The notes under the pieces are model-generated. The model was not told where the DNA came from and did no database searches. It was given only the letters and a program-made list of their open reading frames with translations. A DNA stretch of 64,000 nucleotides from Nocardia vinacea. GTDB lineage: Bacteria; Actinomycetota; Actinomycetes; Mycobacteriales; Mycobacteriaceae. Both the position numbers and the translations under genes were made by a program. Each line of letters opens with the position of its first letter. Within the stretch, counting starts at the first letter, position 1. This document shows, one piece after another, positions 8,019-15,996 of the stretch. The stretch covers positions 1,550,001 to 1,614,000 of the forward strand of contig NZ_CP109149.1 in NCBI RefSeq assembly GCF_035920345.1, read 5' to 3'.

Positions 8019-9244
8019 TGGCAACGCTGCTCGCCGTCGACACCCGGTCGGCGGAACCACGGCAGAGTTCGCGGCATTGGTGGGGTGTCGCGGCCGCGAT
8101 GTTCGCGATCGCCTGGGGCGGAAACGAATTCACGCCGCTGCTGGTGATGTACAAGGGCAACGGGCTGCCGGTCACCACGGTGGACCTGCTGCTGTTCGAC
8201 TATGTGCTCGGCATCGTGCCCGCCTTGCTGATCGGCGGACCGCTCTCGGACCGCTACGGCCGTCGCACGCTGCTTCGCCCGGCGCCGTTGATCGGCGCAG
8301 CCGGTTCGCTGCTGCTGGCCTTCGGATCGGCATCGGTGCCGCTGTTATCGGCCGGACGGGTGCTCTGCGGTGTGGCGCTCGGGCTGGCGATGGCGGTGGG
8401 AAGTAGTTGGCTGAAGGAACTTTCGCAGTCGCCGGTCGGGCCGGAGCTACCTGCGGGGACCGGGGCGCGACGCTCGGCGATGAGTCTGACCGGTGGGTTC
8501 GCTGTCGGCGCCGGTGTGGCGGGTGCGCTCGCGCAGTGGGCTCCGCTGCCGAATACGTTGGCGTATCTGATCAATGTGATGCTGTGTCTGGTCGTGGCGG
8601 TGTGGGTGGCTCGGGTGCCGGAAACGTTATCGCCGCGGCGGAATTCAGGGCGGCTGATCGATGATCTGAAGGTTCCGGCGGCCGCGCATCGCAGGTTCCG
8701 ATGTGTTGCGCTGCCGGTCGCGCTGTGGTTGTTCACCTCTGCCGCAACGGCTTACGCGGTGCTGCCTACTCTGATGGCGCCGCAGGTGCGCGGTGCGCCG
8801 GTCGCGTTCTCGGCGTTGATCACGGTGATCACACTGGGCTGTGGTTTCGCGATCCAATCGCTGGCGCGAAGGATCGATCGACCGGGCACCGCCCGTGCCG
8901 CAGTTGTCGCGCTGGCGTTGGTCGTGTGTGGAATGGCCTCGGCCGCATGGGCTTGCGGCGCATTGGCCTTGATGCTCACAATCGTCACCGCTGCTGTGCT
9001 CGGTGCCGGATATGGGATCGGGCTGGTCGCCGGGCTGCAGGAGATCGAGCGGATTGCTCGTCCTGACGATCTCGCCGGTCTCACTGCGGTGTTCTACTCG
9101 GTCAGCTACCTCGGCTTCGGTATCCCCGCGCTGCTGGCATTCCTGCACCAGTCTTTCGGCCTGGGATACCCGACAATGTTCGCGGCCGCCGCTGTGGGTG
9201 CGGCCGGATGCTTGGCGCTCATCGTTGGGAATTACCGCGCCTGA
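8018..9244 (+). CDS. MFS transporter
   Basis: A 408-residue membrane protein with about 12 hydrophobic segments. The family loop motif between helices 2 and 3 is present (GGPLSDRYGRRTLL), and a second-half repeat starts around VALPVALWLFTSAATAYAVL. Proton- or solute-coupled transport of a small molecule across the cytoplasmic membrane is expected. Its ATG overlaps the stop of the GntR gene by one base, so regulator and transporter form one unit. No substrate can be read from the sequence. Confidence 0.88.
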   Translation: MATLLAVDTRSAEPRQSSRHWWGVAAAMFAIAWGGNEFTPLLVMYKGNGLPVTTVDLLLFDYVLGIVPALLIGGPLSDRYGRRTLLRPAPLIGAAGSLLLAFGSASVPLLSAGRVLCGVALGLAMAVGSSWLKELSQSPVGPELPAGTGARRSAMSLTGGFAVGAGVAGALAQWAPLPNTLAYLINVMLCLVVAVWVARVPETLSPRRNSGRLIDDLKVPAAAHRRFRCVALPVALWLFTSAATAYAVLPTLMAPQVRGAPVAFSALITVITLGCGFAIQSLARRIDRPGTARAAVVALALVVCGMASAAWACGALALMLTIVTAAVLGAGYGIGLVAGLQEIERIARPDDLAGLTAVFYSVSYLGFGIPALLAFLHQSFGLGYPTMFAAAAVGAAGCLALIVGNYRA

Positions 9245-9251
9245 GAACTGC

Positions 9252-9275
9252 CGGGGATGCCGATCGGCATCCCCG
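9252..9275. terminator. Perfect palindrome between convergent genes
   Basis: A perfect 24-base palindrome whose half-site is CGGGGATGCCGA (9252-9263). It lies between the ends of the MFS gene and the reductase-like gene. With no T tract but a very stable stem, it is best read as a bidirectional terminator. Confidence 0.75.
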
Positions 9276-9287
9276 ACGAGGTCGCGG

Positions 9288-9842
9288 TCAGGCGCTCTTC
9301 GGCCGGTAGTGCAGCTCGGTCACCCCGCACTCGAATCCGGTGGCGGAGACGAGATCGAGCCGGGTGGTGCCACGGAAGACCGGCAGGCCCGCGCCGATCG
9401 CGGTCGGGCTGACGAACAGGTGCAGGTCGTCGATGAGGCCCTCGGCGATCAGATTCGCGACGAGGGTGCCGCCGCCGTAGACGATGATGTTGCCCCCCGG
9501 CTGGGCCTTGAGGTTGTTGATGGTCTCGGCGAGGTCGCCGCCCGCGACGACGGTGTTCTCCCAGGGCGATTCGGTGAGGCTGTTGGAGATCACGACTTTG
9601 GGCGTGTTGTTCATCTTGTCAATGGCCGCCTGGGGCTCGTGTTCAGGCTTGGAGGCCCAATGCGGGATGAAGCCTTCGGCGAGTTTGCGGCCGAGCACGA
9701 TGGTGTCGAATTCGTCGGTGATGGCGGTGACGCGGGCGGCGAGGTCATCGGACCACTGGAATGTCATCCAGTCCATCTCGCCGTTCGGGCCGGACATGTA
9801 GCCGTCGATGGTGGTCTGGACCTGGAGTTCGAGCTTGCGCAT
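9288..9842 (-). CDS. Dihydrofolate reductase family (RibD C-terminal-like) protein
   Basis: A 184-residue single-domain protein. It has LQVQTTIDGYMSG at the start, FDTIVLGRKLAEGF, and the NADPH-binding stretch GGNIIVYGGGTLVANLI near residue 115, followed by IDDLHLFVSPTAIGAG. These mark the RibD C-domain/DHFR-like superfamily (YwjB/YyaP type), which uses NADPH to reduce pteridine- or pyrimidine-like substrates. True DHFRs and RibD lack this exact layout, so the substrate is unknown. It is the last gene before the cobIJ cluster on the same strand, separated by 18 bases. Confidence 0.85.
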   Translation of the reverse strand: MRKLELQVQTTIDGYMSGPNGEMDWMTFQWSDDLAARVTAITDEFDTIVLGRKLAEGFIPHWASKPEHEPQAAIDKMNNTPKVVISNSLTESPWENTVVAGGDLAETINNLKAQPGGNIIVYGGGTLVANLIAEGLIDDLHLFVSPTAIGAGLPVFRGTTRLDLVSATGFECGVTELHYRPKSA

Positions 9843-9860
9843 CTGGTTGCCTTTCCGGAA

Positions 9861-11513
9861 TCAACGCTGGTAGCGGCGCGAAGTGTAGACCCTGGTGCCC
9901 TGCTCGGACTCGATTACTGCGGTGGTGGAGGCACCGATGATCAGCAGCGTGCGCATATCGACCTCGGCCGGATCCAGCTCGGCGAGGGTGACCACACGGA
10001 CGGATTCGGTGGGTCCGCCGACATCGCGACCGAGCACCACCGGGGTATCGGGCTTGCGATGCTCGAGCAGCACGTCACGCATCGCCGCGACCTGCCAGGT
10101 GCGCTGACTGGAGGCTGGATTGTAGATCGCGATCGCCATATCGGCTGCGGCGACCGCCGAAAGTCGTTGCGCGACAACCTCCCACGGCTTGAGTCGATCC
10201 GAGAGCGAAATCATCGCGTAGTCGTGGCCGAGCGGCGCGCCGACCCGGCTGGCGACCGCATTGGCCGCCGTGAGCCCGGGCAGCACCCGCACCGGCACCC
10301 CTTGCCACTGCGGATCGGCGGATTCCTCGAGTACCGCAGCCGCCATCGCGAAAACCCCGGGATCGCCCGAGGACACGACAACTACTTTGGCCCCCTGTTT
10401 CGCGAGATCCAATGCCATGGCGGCACGTTCGGATTCCACCCGGTTATCGCTGGCATGCCTGCGCTGCCCGGGACGCGACGGCACCCGATTGATGTAGGTC
10501 GTGTAGCCGACCAGATCGGTGGCCTCGGCGAGTGCGCGTTCGGCTTCGGGTGTGGTCCAGTCGGGTGAGCCCGGGCCGAGCCCGACCACCACGACTTCAC
10601 CGATGGCGTCGCTGAAACGGCTCGCGGTTGGCTCGACTCGAGAGCTGTCGAAAGGAACTGTCTGCGTGGTGCGGGATTCGCTGCCCGCAGCCTCGGGCGA
10701 AACAGCCGCGGTCCTGGAGATGTCGGTAGCACCCTGCGCGCCGATCGTCTGCGACTGCCCTTGCCCCGGATTCGCAAGGGGCAGTGAGGTTGTCGGCTGC
10801 GGGCCGGGAACGAGGGTGATGGCGAAGTACGGTACATCCGCATCGTCGACGTCGTCGGCGGCGAGTACACGTTGGCGGGTGCTGCTCGCGCGTTCGATGT
10901 AGTACGCGTCGGCGAGGCGGCCGGAGTCCGAGAGGGCTTGGCGTACACCGGGATAGGTGCGACCGAGTTTCATGATGGCGGCGGCGTCGGTATCGCGGAG
11001 GCGGCGGGTGAGCTCGTCGGTGGGCATGGTGCCGGGCAGGACGGTCAGTACCTGCTCACCCTCGACGAGCGGGGTGCCGAGGGCAGCCGAGGCCGCGCTC
11101 ACGGAGGTGATGCCGGGGATGATCTCGGCCTCGAACCGGTCGGCCAACCGGCGGTGCATATGCATGTACGAGCTGTAGAACAGCGGATCGCCTGCGGCGA
11201 GCAGTGCGACGGACCGGCCCGCCGCCAGATGGGTTGCCAGGCGTTCGGCGGCCTGTTCGTAGAATTCGTCGATGGCGCCCTGATAGCCGCCGGGGTGGTC
11301 GGTCGTCTCGGTGGTCACCGGGTAGATCAGGTGTTCCTCGAGTTGACCCGCGTGCATGTACGGCGCGGCGATACCACGCGAGATGCTGCGACCGTGGCGT
11401 GCGCTGTGGAAGGCGATGACATCGGCCTCGGCGATTACCCGCGCCGCTTTCACCGTCACCAGCTCCGGATCACCGGGGCCGAGTCCGACACCCCACAACT
11501 TGCCGTTGCTCAT
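9861..11513 (-). CDS. cobIJ: Fused precorrin-2 C20-methyltransferase / precorrin-3B C17-methyltransferase
   Basis: A 550-residue fusion of two tetrapyrrole methylases. CobI occupies residues 1-240 ([33 protein letters not shown]), adding the C-20 methyl. CobJ occupies about 305-550 ([33 protein letters not shown]), contracting the ring with C-17 methylation. A Ser/Thr/Gln-rich linker of about 60 residues joins them and is longer than needed for folding. The same fusion is known in mycobacteria (CobIJ). The ATG at 11513 overlaps the cobH TGA (ATGA), so translation is coupled. The longer reading upstream runs out of frame through cobH and was discarded. Confidence 0.95.
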   Translation of the reverse strand: MSNGKLWGVGLGPGDPELVTVKAARVIAEADVIAFHSARHGRSISRGIAAPYMHAGQLEEHLIYPVTTETTDHPGGYQGAIDEFYEQAAERLATHLAAGRSVALLAAGDPLFYSSYMHMHRRLADRFEAEIIPGITSVSAASAALGTPLVEGEQVLTVLPGTMPTDELTRRLRDTDAAAIMKLGRTYPGVRQALSDSGRLADAYYIERASSTRQRVLAADDVDDADVPYFAITLVPGPQPTTSLPLANPGQGQSQTIGAQGATDISRTAAVSPEAAGSESRTTQTVPFDSSRVEPTASRFSDAIGEVVVVGLGPGSPDWTTPEAERALAEATDLVGYTTYINRVPSRPGQRRHASDNRVESERAAMALDLAKQGAKVVVVSSGDPGVFAMAAAVLEESADPQWQGVPVRVLPGLTAANAVASRVGAPLGHDYAMISLSDRLKPWEVVAQRLSAVAAADMAIAIYNPASSQRTWQVAAMRDVLLEHRKPDTPVVLGRDVGGPTESVRVVTLAELDPAEVDMRTLLIIGASTTAVIESEQGTRVYTSRRYQR

Positions 11514-12139
11514 TCCTGTTCGCTCGCAATCGCATTCAGTGCCGAAGCGGTAATGGCGCTGCCACCGCGCCGCCCACGCACCGTCAGATATTCGACCCCG
11601 CCGTATTCGATCAGCGCGTCTTTGGATTCGGCAGCGCCGACGAAGCCGACCGGTATACCGAGGATGGCGGCGGGCCGTGGCGCACCCGCATCGATCATGT
11701 CGAGCAGATGGAACAGGGCGGTCGGCGCGTTGCCAATGGCGACCACCGCGCCCTCGAGGCGATCGCGCCACAACTCCAGCGCGGCGGCCGACCGTGTATT
11801 GCCCATCGCCGCAGCCAGTTCCGGCACCCGCGGATCGGCGAGGGTGCAGATCACGTCATTGTCGGCGGGCAACCGCTTGCGCGTCACGCCGGACGCAACC
11901 ATCTGCGCATCACAGAGAATAGGAGCCCCCGACCGCAGCGCGCCCCGCGCCGCCGCCACCACACCGGGCGAAAACGCAACGTCCCCGGCCAGATCCACCT
12001 GCCCGCAACCATGGATCATCCGCACCACAACCTGCGCCACATCCTGTGGAAACCCACTCAGATCCGTCTCTGCCCGAATCATCGCGAACGACCGCCGATA
12101 GATCTCGGCCCCATCACTGACATAACGAACATCGGACAT
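11510..12139 (-). CDS. cobH: Precorrin-8X methylmutase
   Basis: A 209-residue enzyme that moves the C-11 methyl to C-12, converting precorrin-8X to hydrogenobyrinate. Family blocks are ISL-like [26 protein letters not shown] (with the catalytic His), [27 protein letters not shown] and [13 protein letters not shown]. Length matches CobH (about 208). The ATG at 12139 is chosen because the first conserved block starts at residue 13. Longer upstream readings give unrelated basic sequence. It is the first gene of the cobH-cobIJ pair; an AsnC-type regulator precedes it on the same strand. Confidence 0.95.
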   Translation of the reverse strand: MSDVRYVSDGAEIYRRSFAMIRAETDLSGFPQDVAQVVVRMIHGCGQVDLAGDVAFSPGVVAAARGALRSGAPILCDAQMVASGVTRKRLPADNDVICTLADPRVPELAAAMGNTRSAAALELWRDRLEGAVVAIGNAPTALFHLLDMIDAGAPRPAAILGIPVGFVGAAESKDALIEYGGVEYLTVRGRRGGSAITASALNAIASEQE

Positions 12140-12242
12140 GCCCCCACCATATGAGCCCTCCCTCCCCATGCCCGCCGCGGGTCGAGAATGTACTGGCGGC
12201 GGCAAACGTCGAGGCCGCCTGCATGAATGCATTCTCGGCGGA

Positions 12243-12680
12243 TCAGGTGCGGGGGCGTTCGAGGATTCGGGACATGACTATGGAGCTGCGGGTGCGGCCT
12301 ACTCGGGTGTTTTCGCGGATTCGTTCGACGGTGGATTCGATTTCGGCCATGTCTGTTGCCATGACGTGGACGAGGGCGTCGGCTTCGCCTGCGATGGTCC
12401 AAACCCCGACTACCTGGGGGATCGGTTCGAGGCTGCGGCGGAGTTCGGCGGGGGTGATGTTGTCGCGGTAGTAGACCTCGACGTAGGCCTCGGTGGTCCA
12501 GCCGAGTGCGTCGGGATTCACCAGTGCAGTGAAGCCGGTGATCTGGCGGCTGGCGACCATCTTGTCGACGCGGCGCTTGACCGCAGGTGCGGACAGTCCG
12601 ACCTTCGCGCCGATTTCTTGGAACGAGGCGCGCGCCGATTTGAGCAGATGCGCCAGAATCTGCCGGTCGATGTCGTCCAC
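12243..12680 (-). CDS. Lrp/AsnC family transcriptional regulator
   Basis: A 145-residue regulator with GTG start. Residues 1-60 form the AsnC helix-turn-helix ([35 protein letters not shown]). Residues 65-145 form the RAM ligand-binding domain ([20 protein letters not shown]). It is divergent from the DDAH-like gene, the same arrangement as Rv2324/Rv2323c in M. tuberculosis. It likely controls that gene in response to an amino acid such as arginine or ornithine (inference from family and neighbour). The pair lies between cobG and cobH, which are adjacent in mycobacteria. Confidence 0.9.
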   Translation of the reverse strand: MDDIDRQILAHLLKSARASFQEIGAKVGLSAPAVKRRVDKMVASRQITGFTALVNPDALGWTTEAYVEVYYRDNITPAELRRSLEPIPQVVGVWTIAGEADALVHVMATDMAEIESTVERIRENTRVGRTRSSIVMSRILERPRT

Positions 12681-12708
12681 ACCACACCTACTCCCGATCG
12701 GCGCAATG

Positions 12709-12771
12709 ATTCGCCGAATTTACTCGATCATGCACAATGAATCGTTGTTTCTGACGCAATACTAGGCGAAT
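12709..12771. promoter_or_regulatory. Divergent AsnC/DDAH promoter region with inverted repeats
   Basis: ATTCGCC (12709-12715) and GGCGAAT (12765-12771) are inverted around an A+T-richer core. In the core, ACAATGAATCGTTGT (12734-12748) is a near-palindrome (one mismatch in seven). Nested sites like these fit an Lrp/AsnC octamer wrapping DNA. No footprint evidence. Confidence 0.5.
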
Positions 12772-12818
12772 TACCTTCGTGTCAGTGGATTGATCCGCGC
12801 CTACCTCCGGGAGACACG

Positions 12819-13727
12819 TTGACCTCTGTAACCACCCTCCGTATCGAGCCCGCGCGGCAGCCCTCCGCTGGCGACTGCTCGCAGGTCGCTCGAAAGGGTC
12901 AGCCACGTCAGTTCGTGATGTGCCGTCCGGATCACTTCGACGTCTGCTACTCGATCAACCCGTGGATGAATCCGCAGGAACCTGTCGATCGCGCGCTCGC
13001 GCTATCGCAGTGGGAGACGCTGCGCGCGACATTCGAGCACTACGGCCATCGCATCGACGTGGTGCCGGGGGAGCCGGGTCTGCCCGATATGGTTTTCGCC
13101 GCGAATAGTGGCCTGATCGTGGGTGATCGGGCGATGTCGGCGCGGTTCACCCATGCCGAGCGGGCCGCGGAAGGTCCGGCGTATCACGGCTGGTTCGCGC
13201 AGTTGGGTCTAGTGGAGCTGGTCGGGGCGCAGGAAACCAATGAGGGCGAAGGCGATTTCCTGCTCGTCGGTGAGCGCATGCTGGCTGCGACCGGATTCCG
13301 GAGTTCGACTGCCGCGCACCGTGAGGTCGAGCGGTACTTCGATCTGCCGGTGGTTTCGCTCGAACTGGTCGATCCGCGTTTCTATCACCTGGATACGGCG
13401 CTGATGGCCCTCGATGACACGAACGTCGCGTATTTCGCGCCTGCCTTCAGTGCCGCGAGTCAGGCGATACTTGCCGAGCTCTATCCGGACGCCATCCTCG
13501 CCACCGACGCCGATGCGGTGGTTCTGGGGCTGAACGGTGTCTCCGATGGGCTGAATGTCTTCATCAGCAGTCGCGCCGACAACCTGGCTTCGGAGTTGCG
13601 TGCGCAGGGGTACAACCCGGTGGGCGTCGATCTGTCGGAGTTGTTGAAGGCCGGTGGTGGCGTGAAGTGCTGCACCTTGGAGATTCACGAGGATCCGCGG
13701 AGTGCGCCGACCGCGGTTGCTTCCTAG
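12819..13727 (+). CDS. Dimethylargininase/arginine deiminase-like hydrolase (Rv2323c-like)
   Basis: A 302-residue member of the amidinotransferase superfamily, with start TTG at 12819 preceded by GGGAG. The fold's substrate/acid segment is GLPDMVFAANSGLIVGD, the catalytic His is in FYHLDTALMAL, and the nucleophile is in GGGVKCCTLEIHE (Cys284/285). Expected chemistry is hydrolysis of a guanidino group (arginine or methylarginine) to citrulline or ornithine-type products. Residues 17-29 (AGDCSQVARKGQP) are encoded by a copy of the interspersed hairpin repeat and precede the first conserved block (QFVMCRPDHF). They look like an inserted, neutral N-terminal segment. Partner regulator is divergent. 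Confidence 0.85.
   Translation: MTSVTTLRIEPARQPSAGDCSQVARKGQPRQFVMCRPDHFDVCYSINPWMNPQEPVDRALALSQWETLRATFEHYGHRIDVVPGEPGLPDMVFAANSGLIVGDRAMSARFTHAERAAEGPAYHGWFAQLGLVELVGAQETNEGEGDFLLVGERMLAATGFRSSTAAHREVERYFDLPVVSLELVDPRFYHLDTALMALDDTNVAYFAPAFSAASQAILAELYPDAILATDADAVVLGLNGVSDGLNVFISSRADNLASELRAQGYNPVGVDLSELLKAGGGVKCCTLEIHEDPRSAPTAVAS
12866..12904 (+). repeat. Hairpin repeat copy A (inside DDAH-like gene)
   Basis: Contains the 20-base core GCAGGTCGCTCGAAAGGGTC (12881-12900), identical to the core in copy C on the opposite strand (62221-62240) and one base different from copy B (58981-59020). GCGACTGC before the core can pair with GCAGGTCGC, forming a stem with one bulged base. Confidence 0.75.
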
Positions 13728-13840
13728 GGCGCGAGCACCGCTGTCAGAACGGGAGTTCGGTCAGCTGACCTCACCGTGCCACGGGCCGTGCCGAAGAATC
13801 AGATGATGTGGTGCCTCGTTGGTTGTTTGCTGGGCGGATG

Positions 13841-15055
13841 TCAGCCGATGCGGTAACCGTTTTCGGTGGCGACGATATCGGTGACCGGGCCGCGCGGGCG
13901 GCCGCAACGGCGGTCGCAGCCGGACCAGTGTTGGCGGCCTGCGACCGTGACCTCGTCGGCGCTGTGGACTTCGATGGTTGCGCCGAGATCGTCGACGCCG
14001 CTGGAATTGCTCTCTGCGGCGGACTGGTTGGTGGGGGGCAGTACGCGACCGGATTCGACGGCGGCTGTGGCATCTGCGCGGACATCGGTGAGCGCTTTTG
14101 CGCAGCCAGGTTGGCCTGCGCAGGCGCTGACCTGGAGCCAAGGGGAGTTGGCGTCGAAGATCAGGCCCATGGGGGCCAGTACCCGGACGACCTGTTCGGC
14201 GGGCAATTCCGCTAGATCGGTGATCACCAGGCTGCGCCACGGGGTGATGAAGATGGGGCGTTCGATGGCGGCGATGAATTCGGCAATGCGGGCGGGCAGG
14301 GAGCCGAGGCGAACGGCCGCGCCGAGGCTGACCAGGCCGTTGTCCTGGTCGAGCCAGCCGATCGGAATGTCATGGGCGGCACCGAATTCCAGTCGTTCGG
14401 GGCCGCGGGACAGGCCGAGGATATCGATCACTCCCCGCACACCGTCATCGACTTCGTGCAGCCGCCATTGACCCGAGCCGAGATCGAGGAAGGCGTGTGC
14501 GGCGGCCAGCATCACCTGGACCGCGTCGGCCGCGGATACTCGGATGCCGGAGTCACCACCAGCCAGCACGAGCGCGAATTCGTCTGCGTCCGTCGCGTGT
14601 ACGCCGATATCGCCACCAAGGCCGCTGATATCGCCGCGGCCATCGTCGAGGGTGAACAGCACACGGCCGGGCAGTTCGGCCAACCGCCGTGCGGCGCGCA
14701 AACCTGTGTCGAGCGCCGGAACGAGCGCATGTACATCCGCCCAGCCCCCGATCCGCCCCGACAGCGGTGACGCGACAATATTGCGCACCCGTTCGTGCGT
14801 ATCGCTCGGCAACAGCCCGGCACTCGCCAACCGTTCACCCAGCGCAGCCGCATCACGCACCTGCCGCAACTGCACATTGCCCCGCGAGGTCAGCTCGATA
14901 TTCCCATCGCCGAGTTCGGCGGCCGCCTCGGCCAACACCTGCAACTGCCCCGGCTCCAGCCGCCCACCGGGCAGCCGAATTCGAGCCAACGGACCATCGG
15001 CCGCCTGATGCAGCCGCAGTACACCGGGGCAGGAATCGGGATTCGTACGCGTCAT
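13841..15055 (-). CDS. cobG: Precorrin-3B synthase (sulfite/nitrite reductase-like)
   Basis: A 404-residue Fe-S monooxygenase that hydroxylates C-20 of precorrin-3A and forms the ring-A lactone, using O2; this marks the aerobic pathway. The sulfite-reductase fold is visible in two half repeats (LPGGRLEPGQL..., LTSRGNVQLRQV; and WLDQDNGLVSLGAAV...). The 4Fe-4S/siroheme-type Cys are 312, 318, 380 and 384 (CAGQPGC and CDRRC). The loop between the two Cys pairs is about 60 residues, long for this family, and holds a Ser/Asn-rich insertion. It is convergent with the DDAH-like gene and separated from cobH by that pair. Confidence 0.93.
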   Translation of the reverse strand: MTRTNPDSCPGVLRLHQAADGPLARIRLPGGRLEPGQLQVLAEAAAELGDGNIELTSRGNVQLRQVRDAAALGERLASAGLLPSDTHERVRNIVASPLSGRIGGWADVHALVPALDTGLRAARRLAELPGRVLFTLDDGRGDISGLGGDIGVHATDADEFALVLAGGDSGIRVSAADAVQVMLAAAHAFLDLGSGQWRLHEVDDGVRGVIDILGLSRGPERLEFGAAHDIPIGWLDQDNGLVSLGAAVRLGSLPARIAEFIAAIERPIFITPWRSLVITDLAELPAEQVVRVLAPMGLIFDANSPWLQVSACAGQPGCAKALTDVRADATAAVESGRVLPPTNQSAAESNSSGVDDLGATIEVHSADEVTVAGRQHWSGCDRRCGRPRGPVTDIVATENGYRIG

Positions 15056-15377
15056 GACCCATCCAGCCTACGACCCCACCGCTGCGCAACCAGCGACGGC
15101 CGCGACGCCCGACTGCTGCTTACGGCGCCTGGTCGCGAATCCGGTGACGGTTGCGACGGGGTGGATCGCCTCGTCGTTGCTCGGTAGTGGCAGTGCAGGC
15201 CATAACGCTCGGCCAGAAGCGATTTGCGGCCCGTCTCTTCACACATGCACTAGAGGACGGCCGAGCCTGACAACGCACAGCCATGACGGCCACCGATCTC
15301 CCGCGCGTCGCACTAACGCCCGGTCGATACCGACCGACTAGTCGGCGTCCACCCCTGCCCGCATTAAGGTTGGCCGC
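15056..15377. other. Intergenic region between cobG and the SnoaL-like gene
   Basis: 322 bases, divergent. A reverse-strand reading from 15246 (MCEETGRKSLLAERYGLHCH...) stays open past the cobG start, but I recognise nothing in it and it overlaps cobG. No cobalamin riboswitch is convincing on the cobG side. Promoters for both neighbours are presumably here. Confidence 0.4.
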
Positions 15378-15818
15378 ATGAGTGAAATCTCCACCGTTGC
15401 CGACCGACTCGCGATCATCGACGTTGTCACCAGGATGTTCGTTTACACCGATCAGAAGCGCTGGGATGACCTTCTCGGGGAGGTATTCACGCCGAAGGTC
15501 GACTTCGATGGTGGCTTCGGCGGCGAGGTGGCGGTGCGGCCCGCAGCCGATATCGTCGGCGATTGGCGGACGGGTCTCGCCGACCTCGACGGCGTCCATC
15601 ACCAGTCGGGCAACTACCTGGTCGACCTGCAGGGCGACCACGCCGTGATCCACGCCGACGCCATCGCGGTGCACGTGAAGAACGATGCGTCCCACGGCAA
15701 GACGCGCACGTTCGTCGGCAGCTACAGCATCGGCGCCGAACGTACCGCCGCGGGCTGGCGTGTCGACAAATTCCACTACCACCTGAAGGTGATCGACGGA
15801 AACGCCGACCTGACCTGA
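15378..15818 (+). CDS. SnoaL-like/NTF2-fold protein
   Basis: A 146-residue cone-shaped alpha/beta-barrel protein of the SnoaL-like class. It begins with the helix IADRLAIIDVVTRMFVYTDQ-type stretch and has LGEVFTPKVDFDGG and a C-terminal strand WRVDKFHYHLKVIDG. Such domains bind small hydrophobic ligands and may be isomerases, hydrolases or simple carriers. The neighbours give no substrate. It ends just upstream of the cobalamin riboswitch of cobN and is not obviously part of that unit. Confidence 0.82.
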   Translation: MSEISTVADRLAIIDVVTRMFVYTDQKRWDDLLGEVFTPKVDFDGGFGGEVAVRPAADIVGDWRTGLADLDGVHHQSGNYLVDLQGDHAVIHADAIAVHVKNDASHGKTRTFVGSYSIGAERTAAGWRVDKFHYHLKVIDGNADLT

Positions 15819-15860
15819 GCGCCGAGTGGATGACCGTCGACGGGCGGCGCGGAGCGGCGG

Positions 15861-15985
15861 GTTAGCATCTGGATTGCTCGGCGGGCGATGAGGAAACCGG
15901 TGGAACTCCGGTGCGGTCGCGCCACTGTCGAAAGCCAGACCCTCTCCGGCGAGCACCGTAACCGATGGGCGCGTCACCCGAGGAA
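15861..15985 (+). promoter_or_regulatory. Cobalamin riboswitch upstream of cobN
   Basis: The RNA contains the conserved core GGAAACCGGTGGAACTCCGG (15892-15911) followed by the B12-box-type GCGGTCGCGCCACTGT (15913-15928) and AAAGCCAGACC, the signature of AdoCbl/cobalamin-sensing leaders. The leader ends at the cobN ribosome site AGGAAGG (15981-15987). Binding of cobalamin is expected to hide this site or stop transcription, lowering cobN expression when B12 is plentiful. Boundaries are approximate. Confidence 0.92.
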
Positions 15986-15996
15986 GGCTGCCACCT

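Noticed and set aside
15183..15260. Possible second cobalamin riboswitch ahead of cobG (reverse strand has TGCCACTAC)
   Set aside because: Only a weak fragment of the B12 box; the conserved GGAA/GGTG core and surrounding stems are missing.
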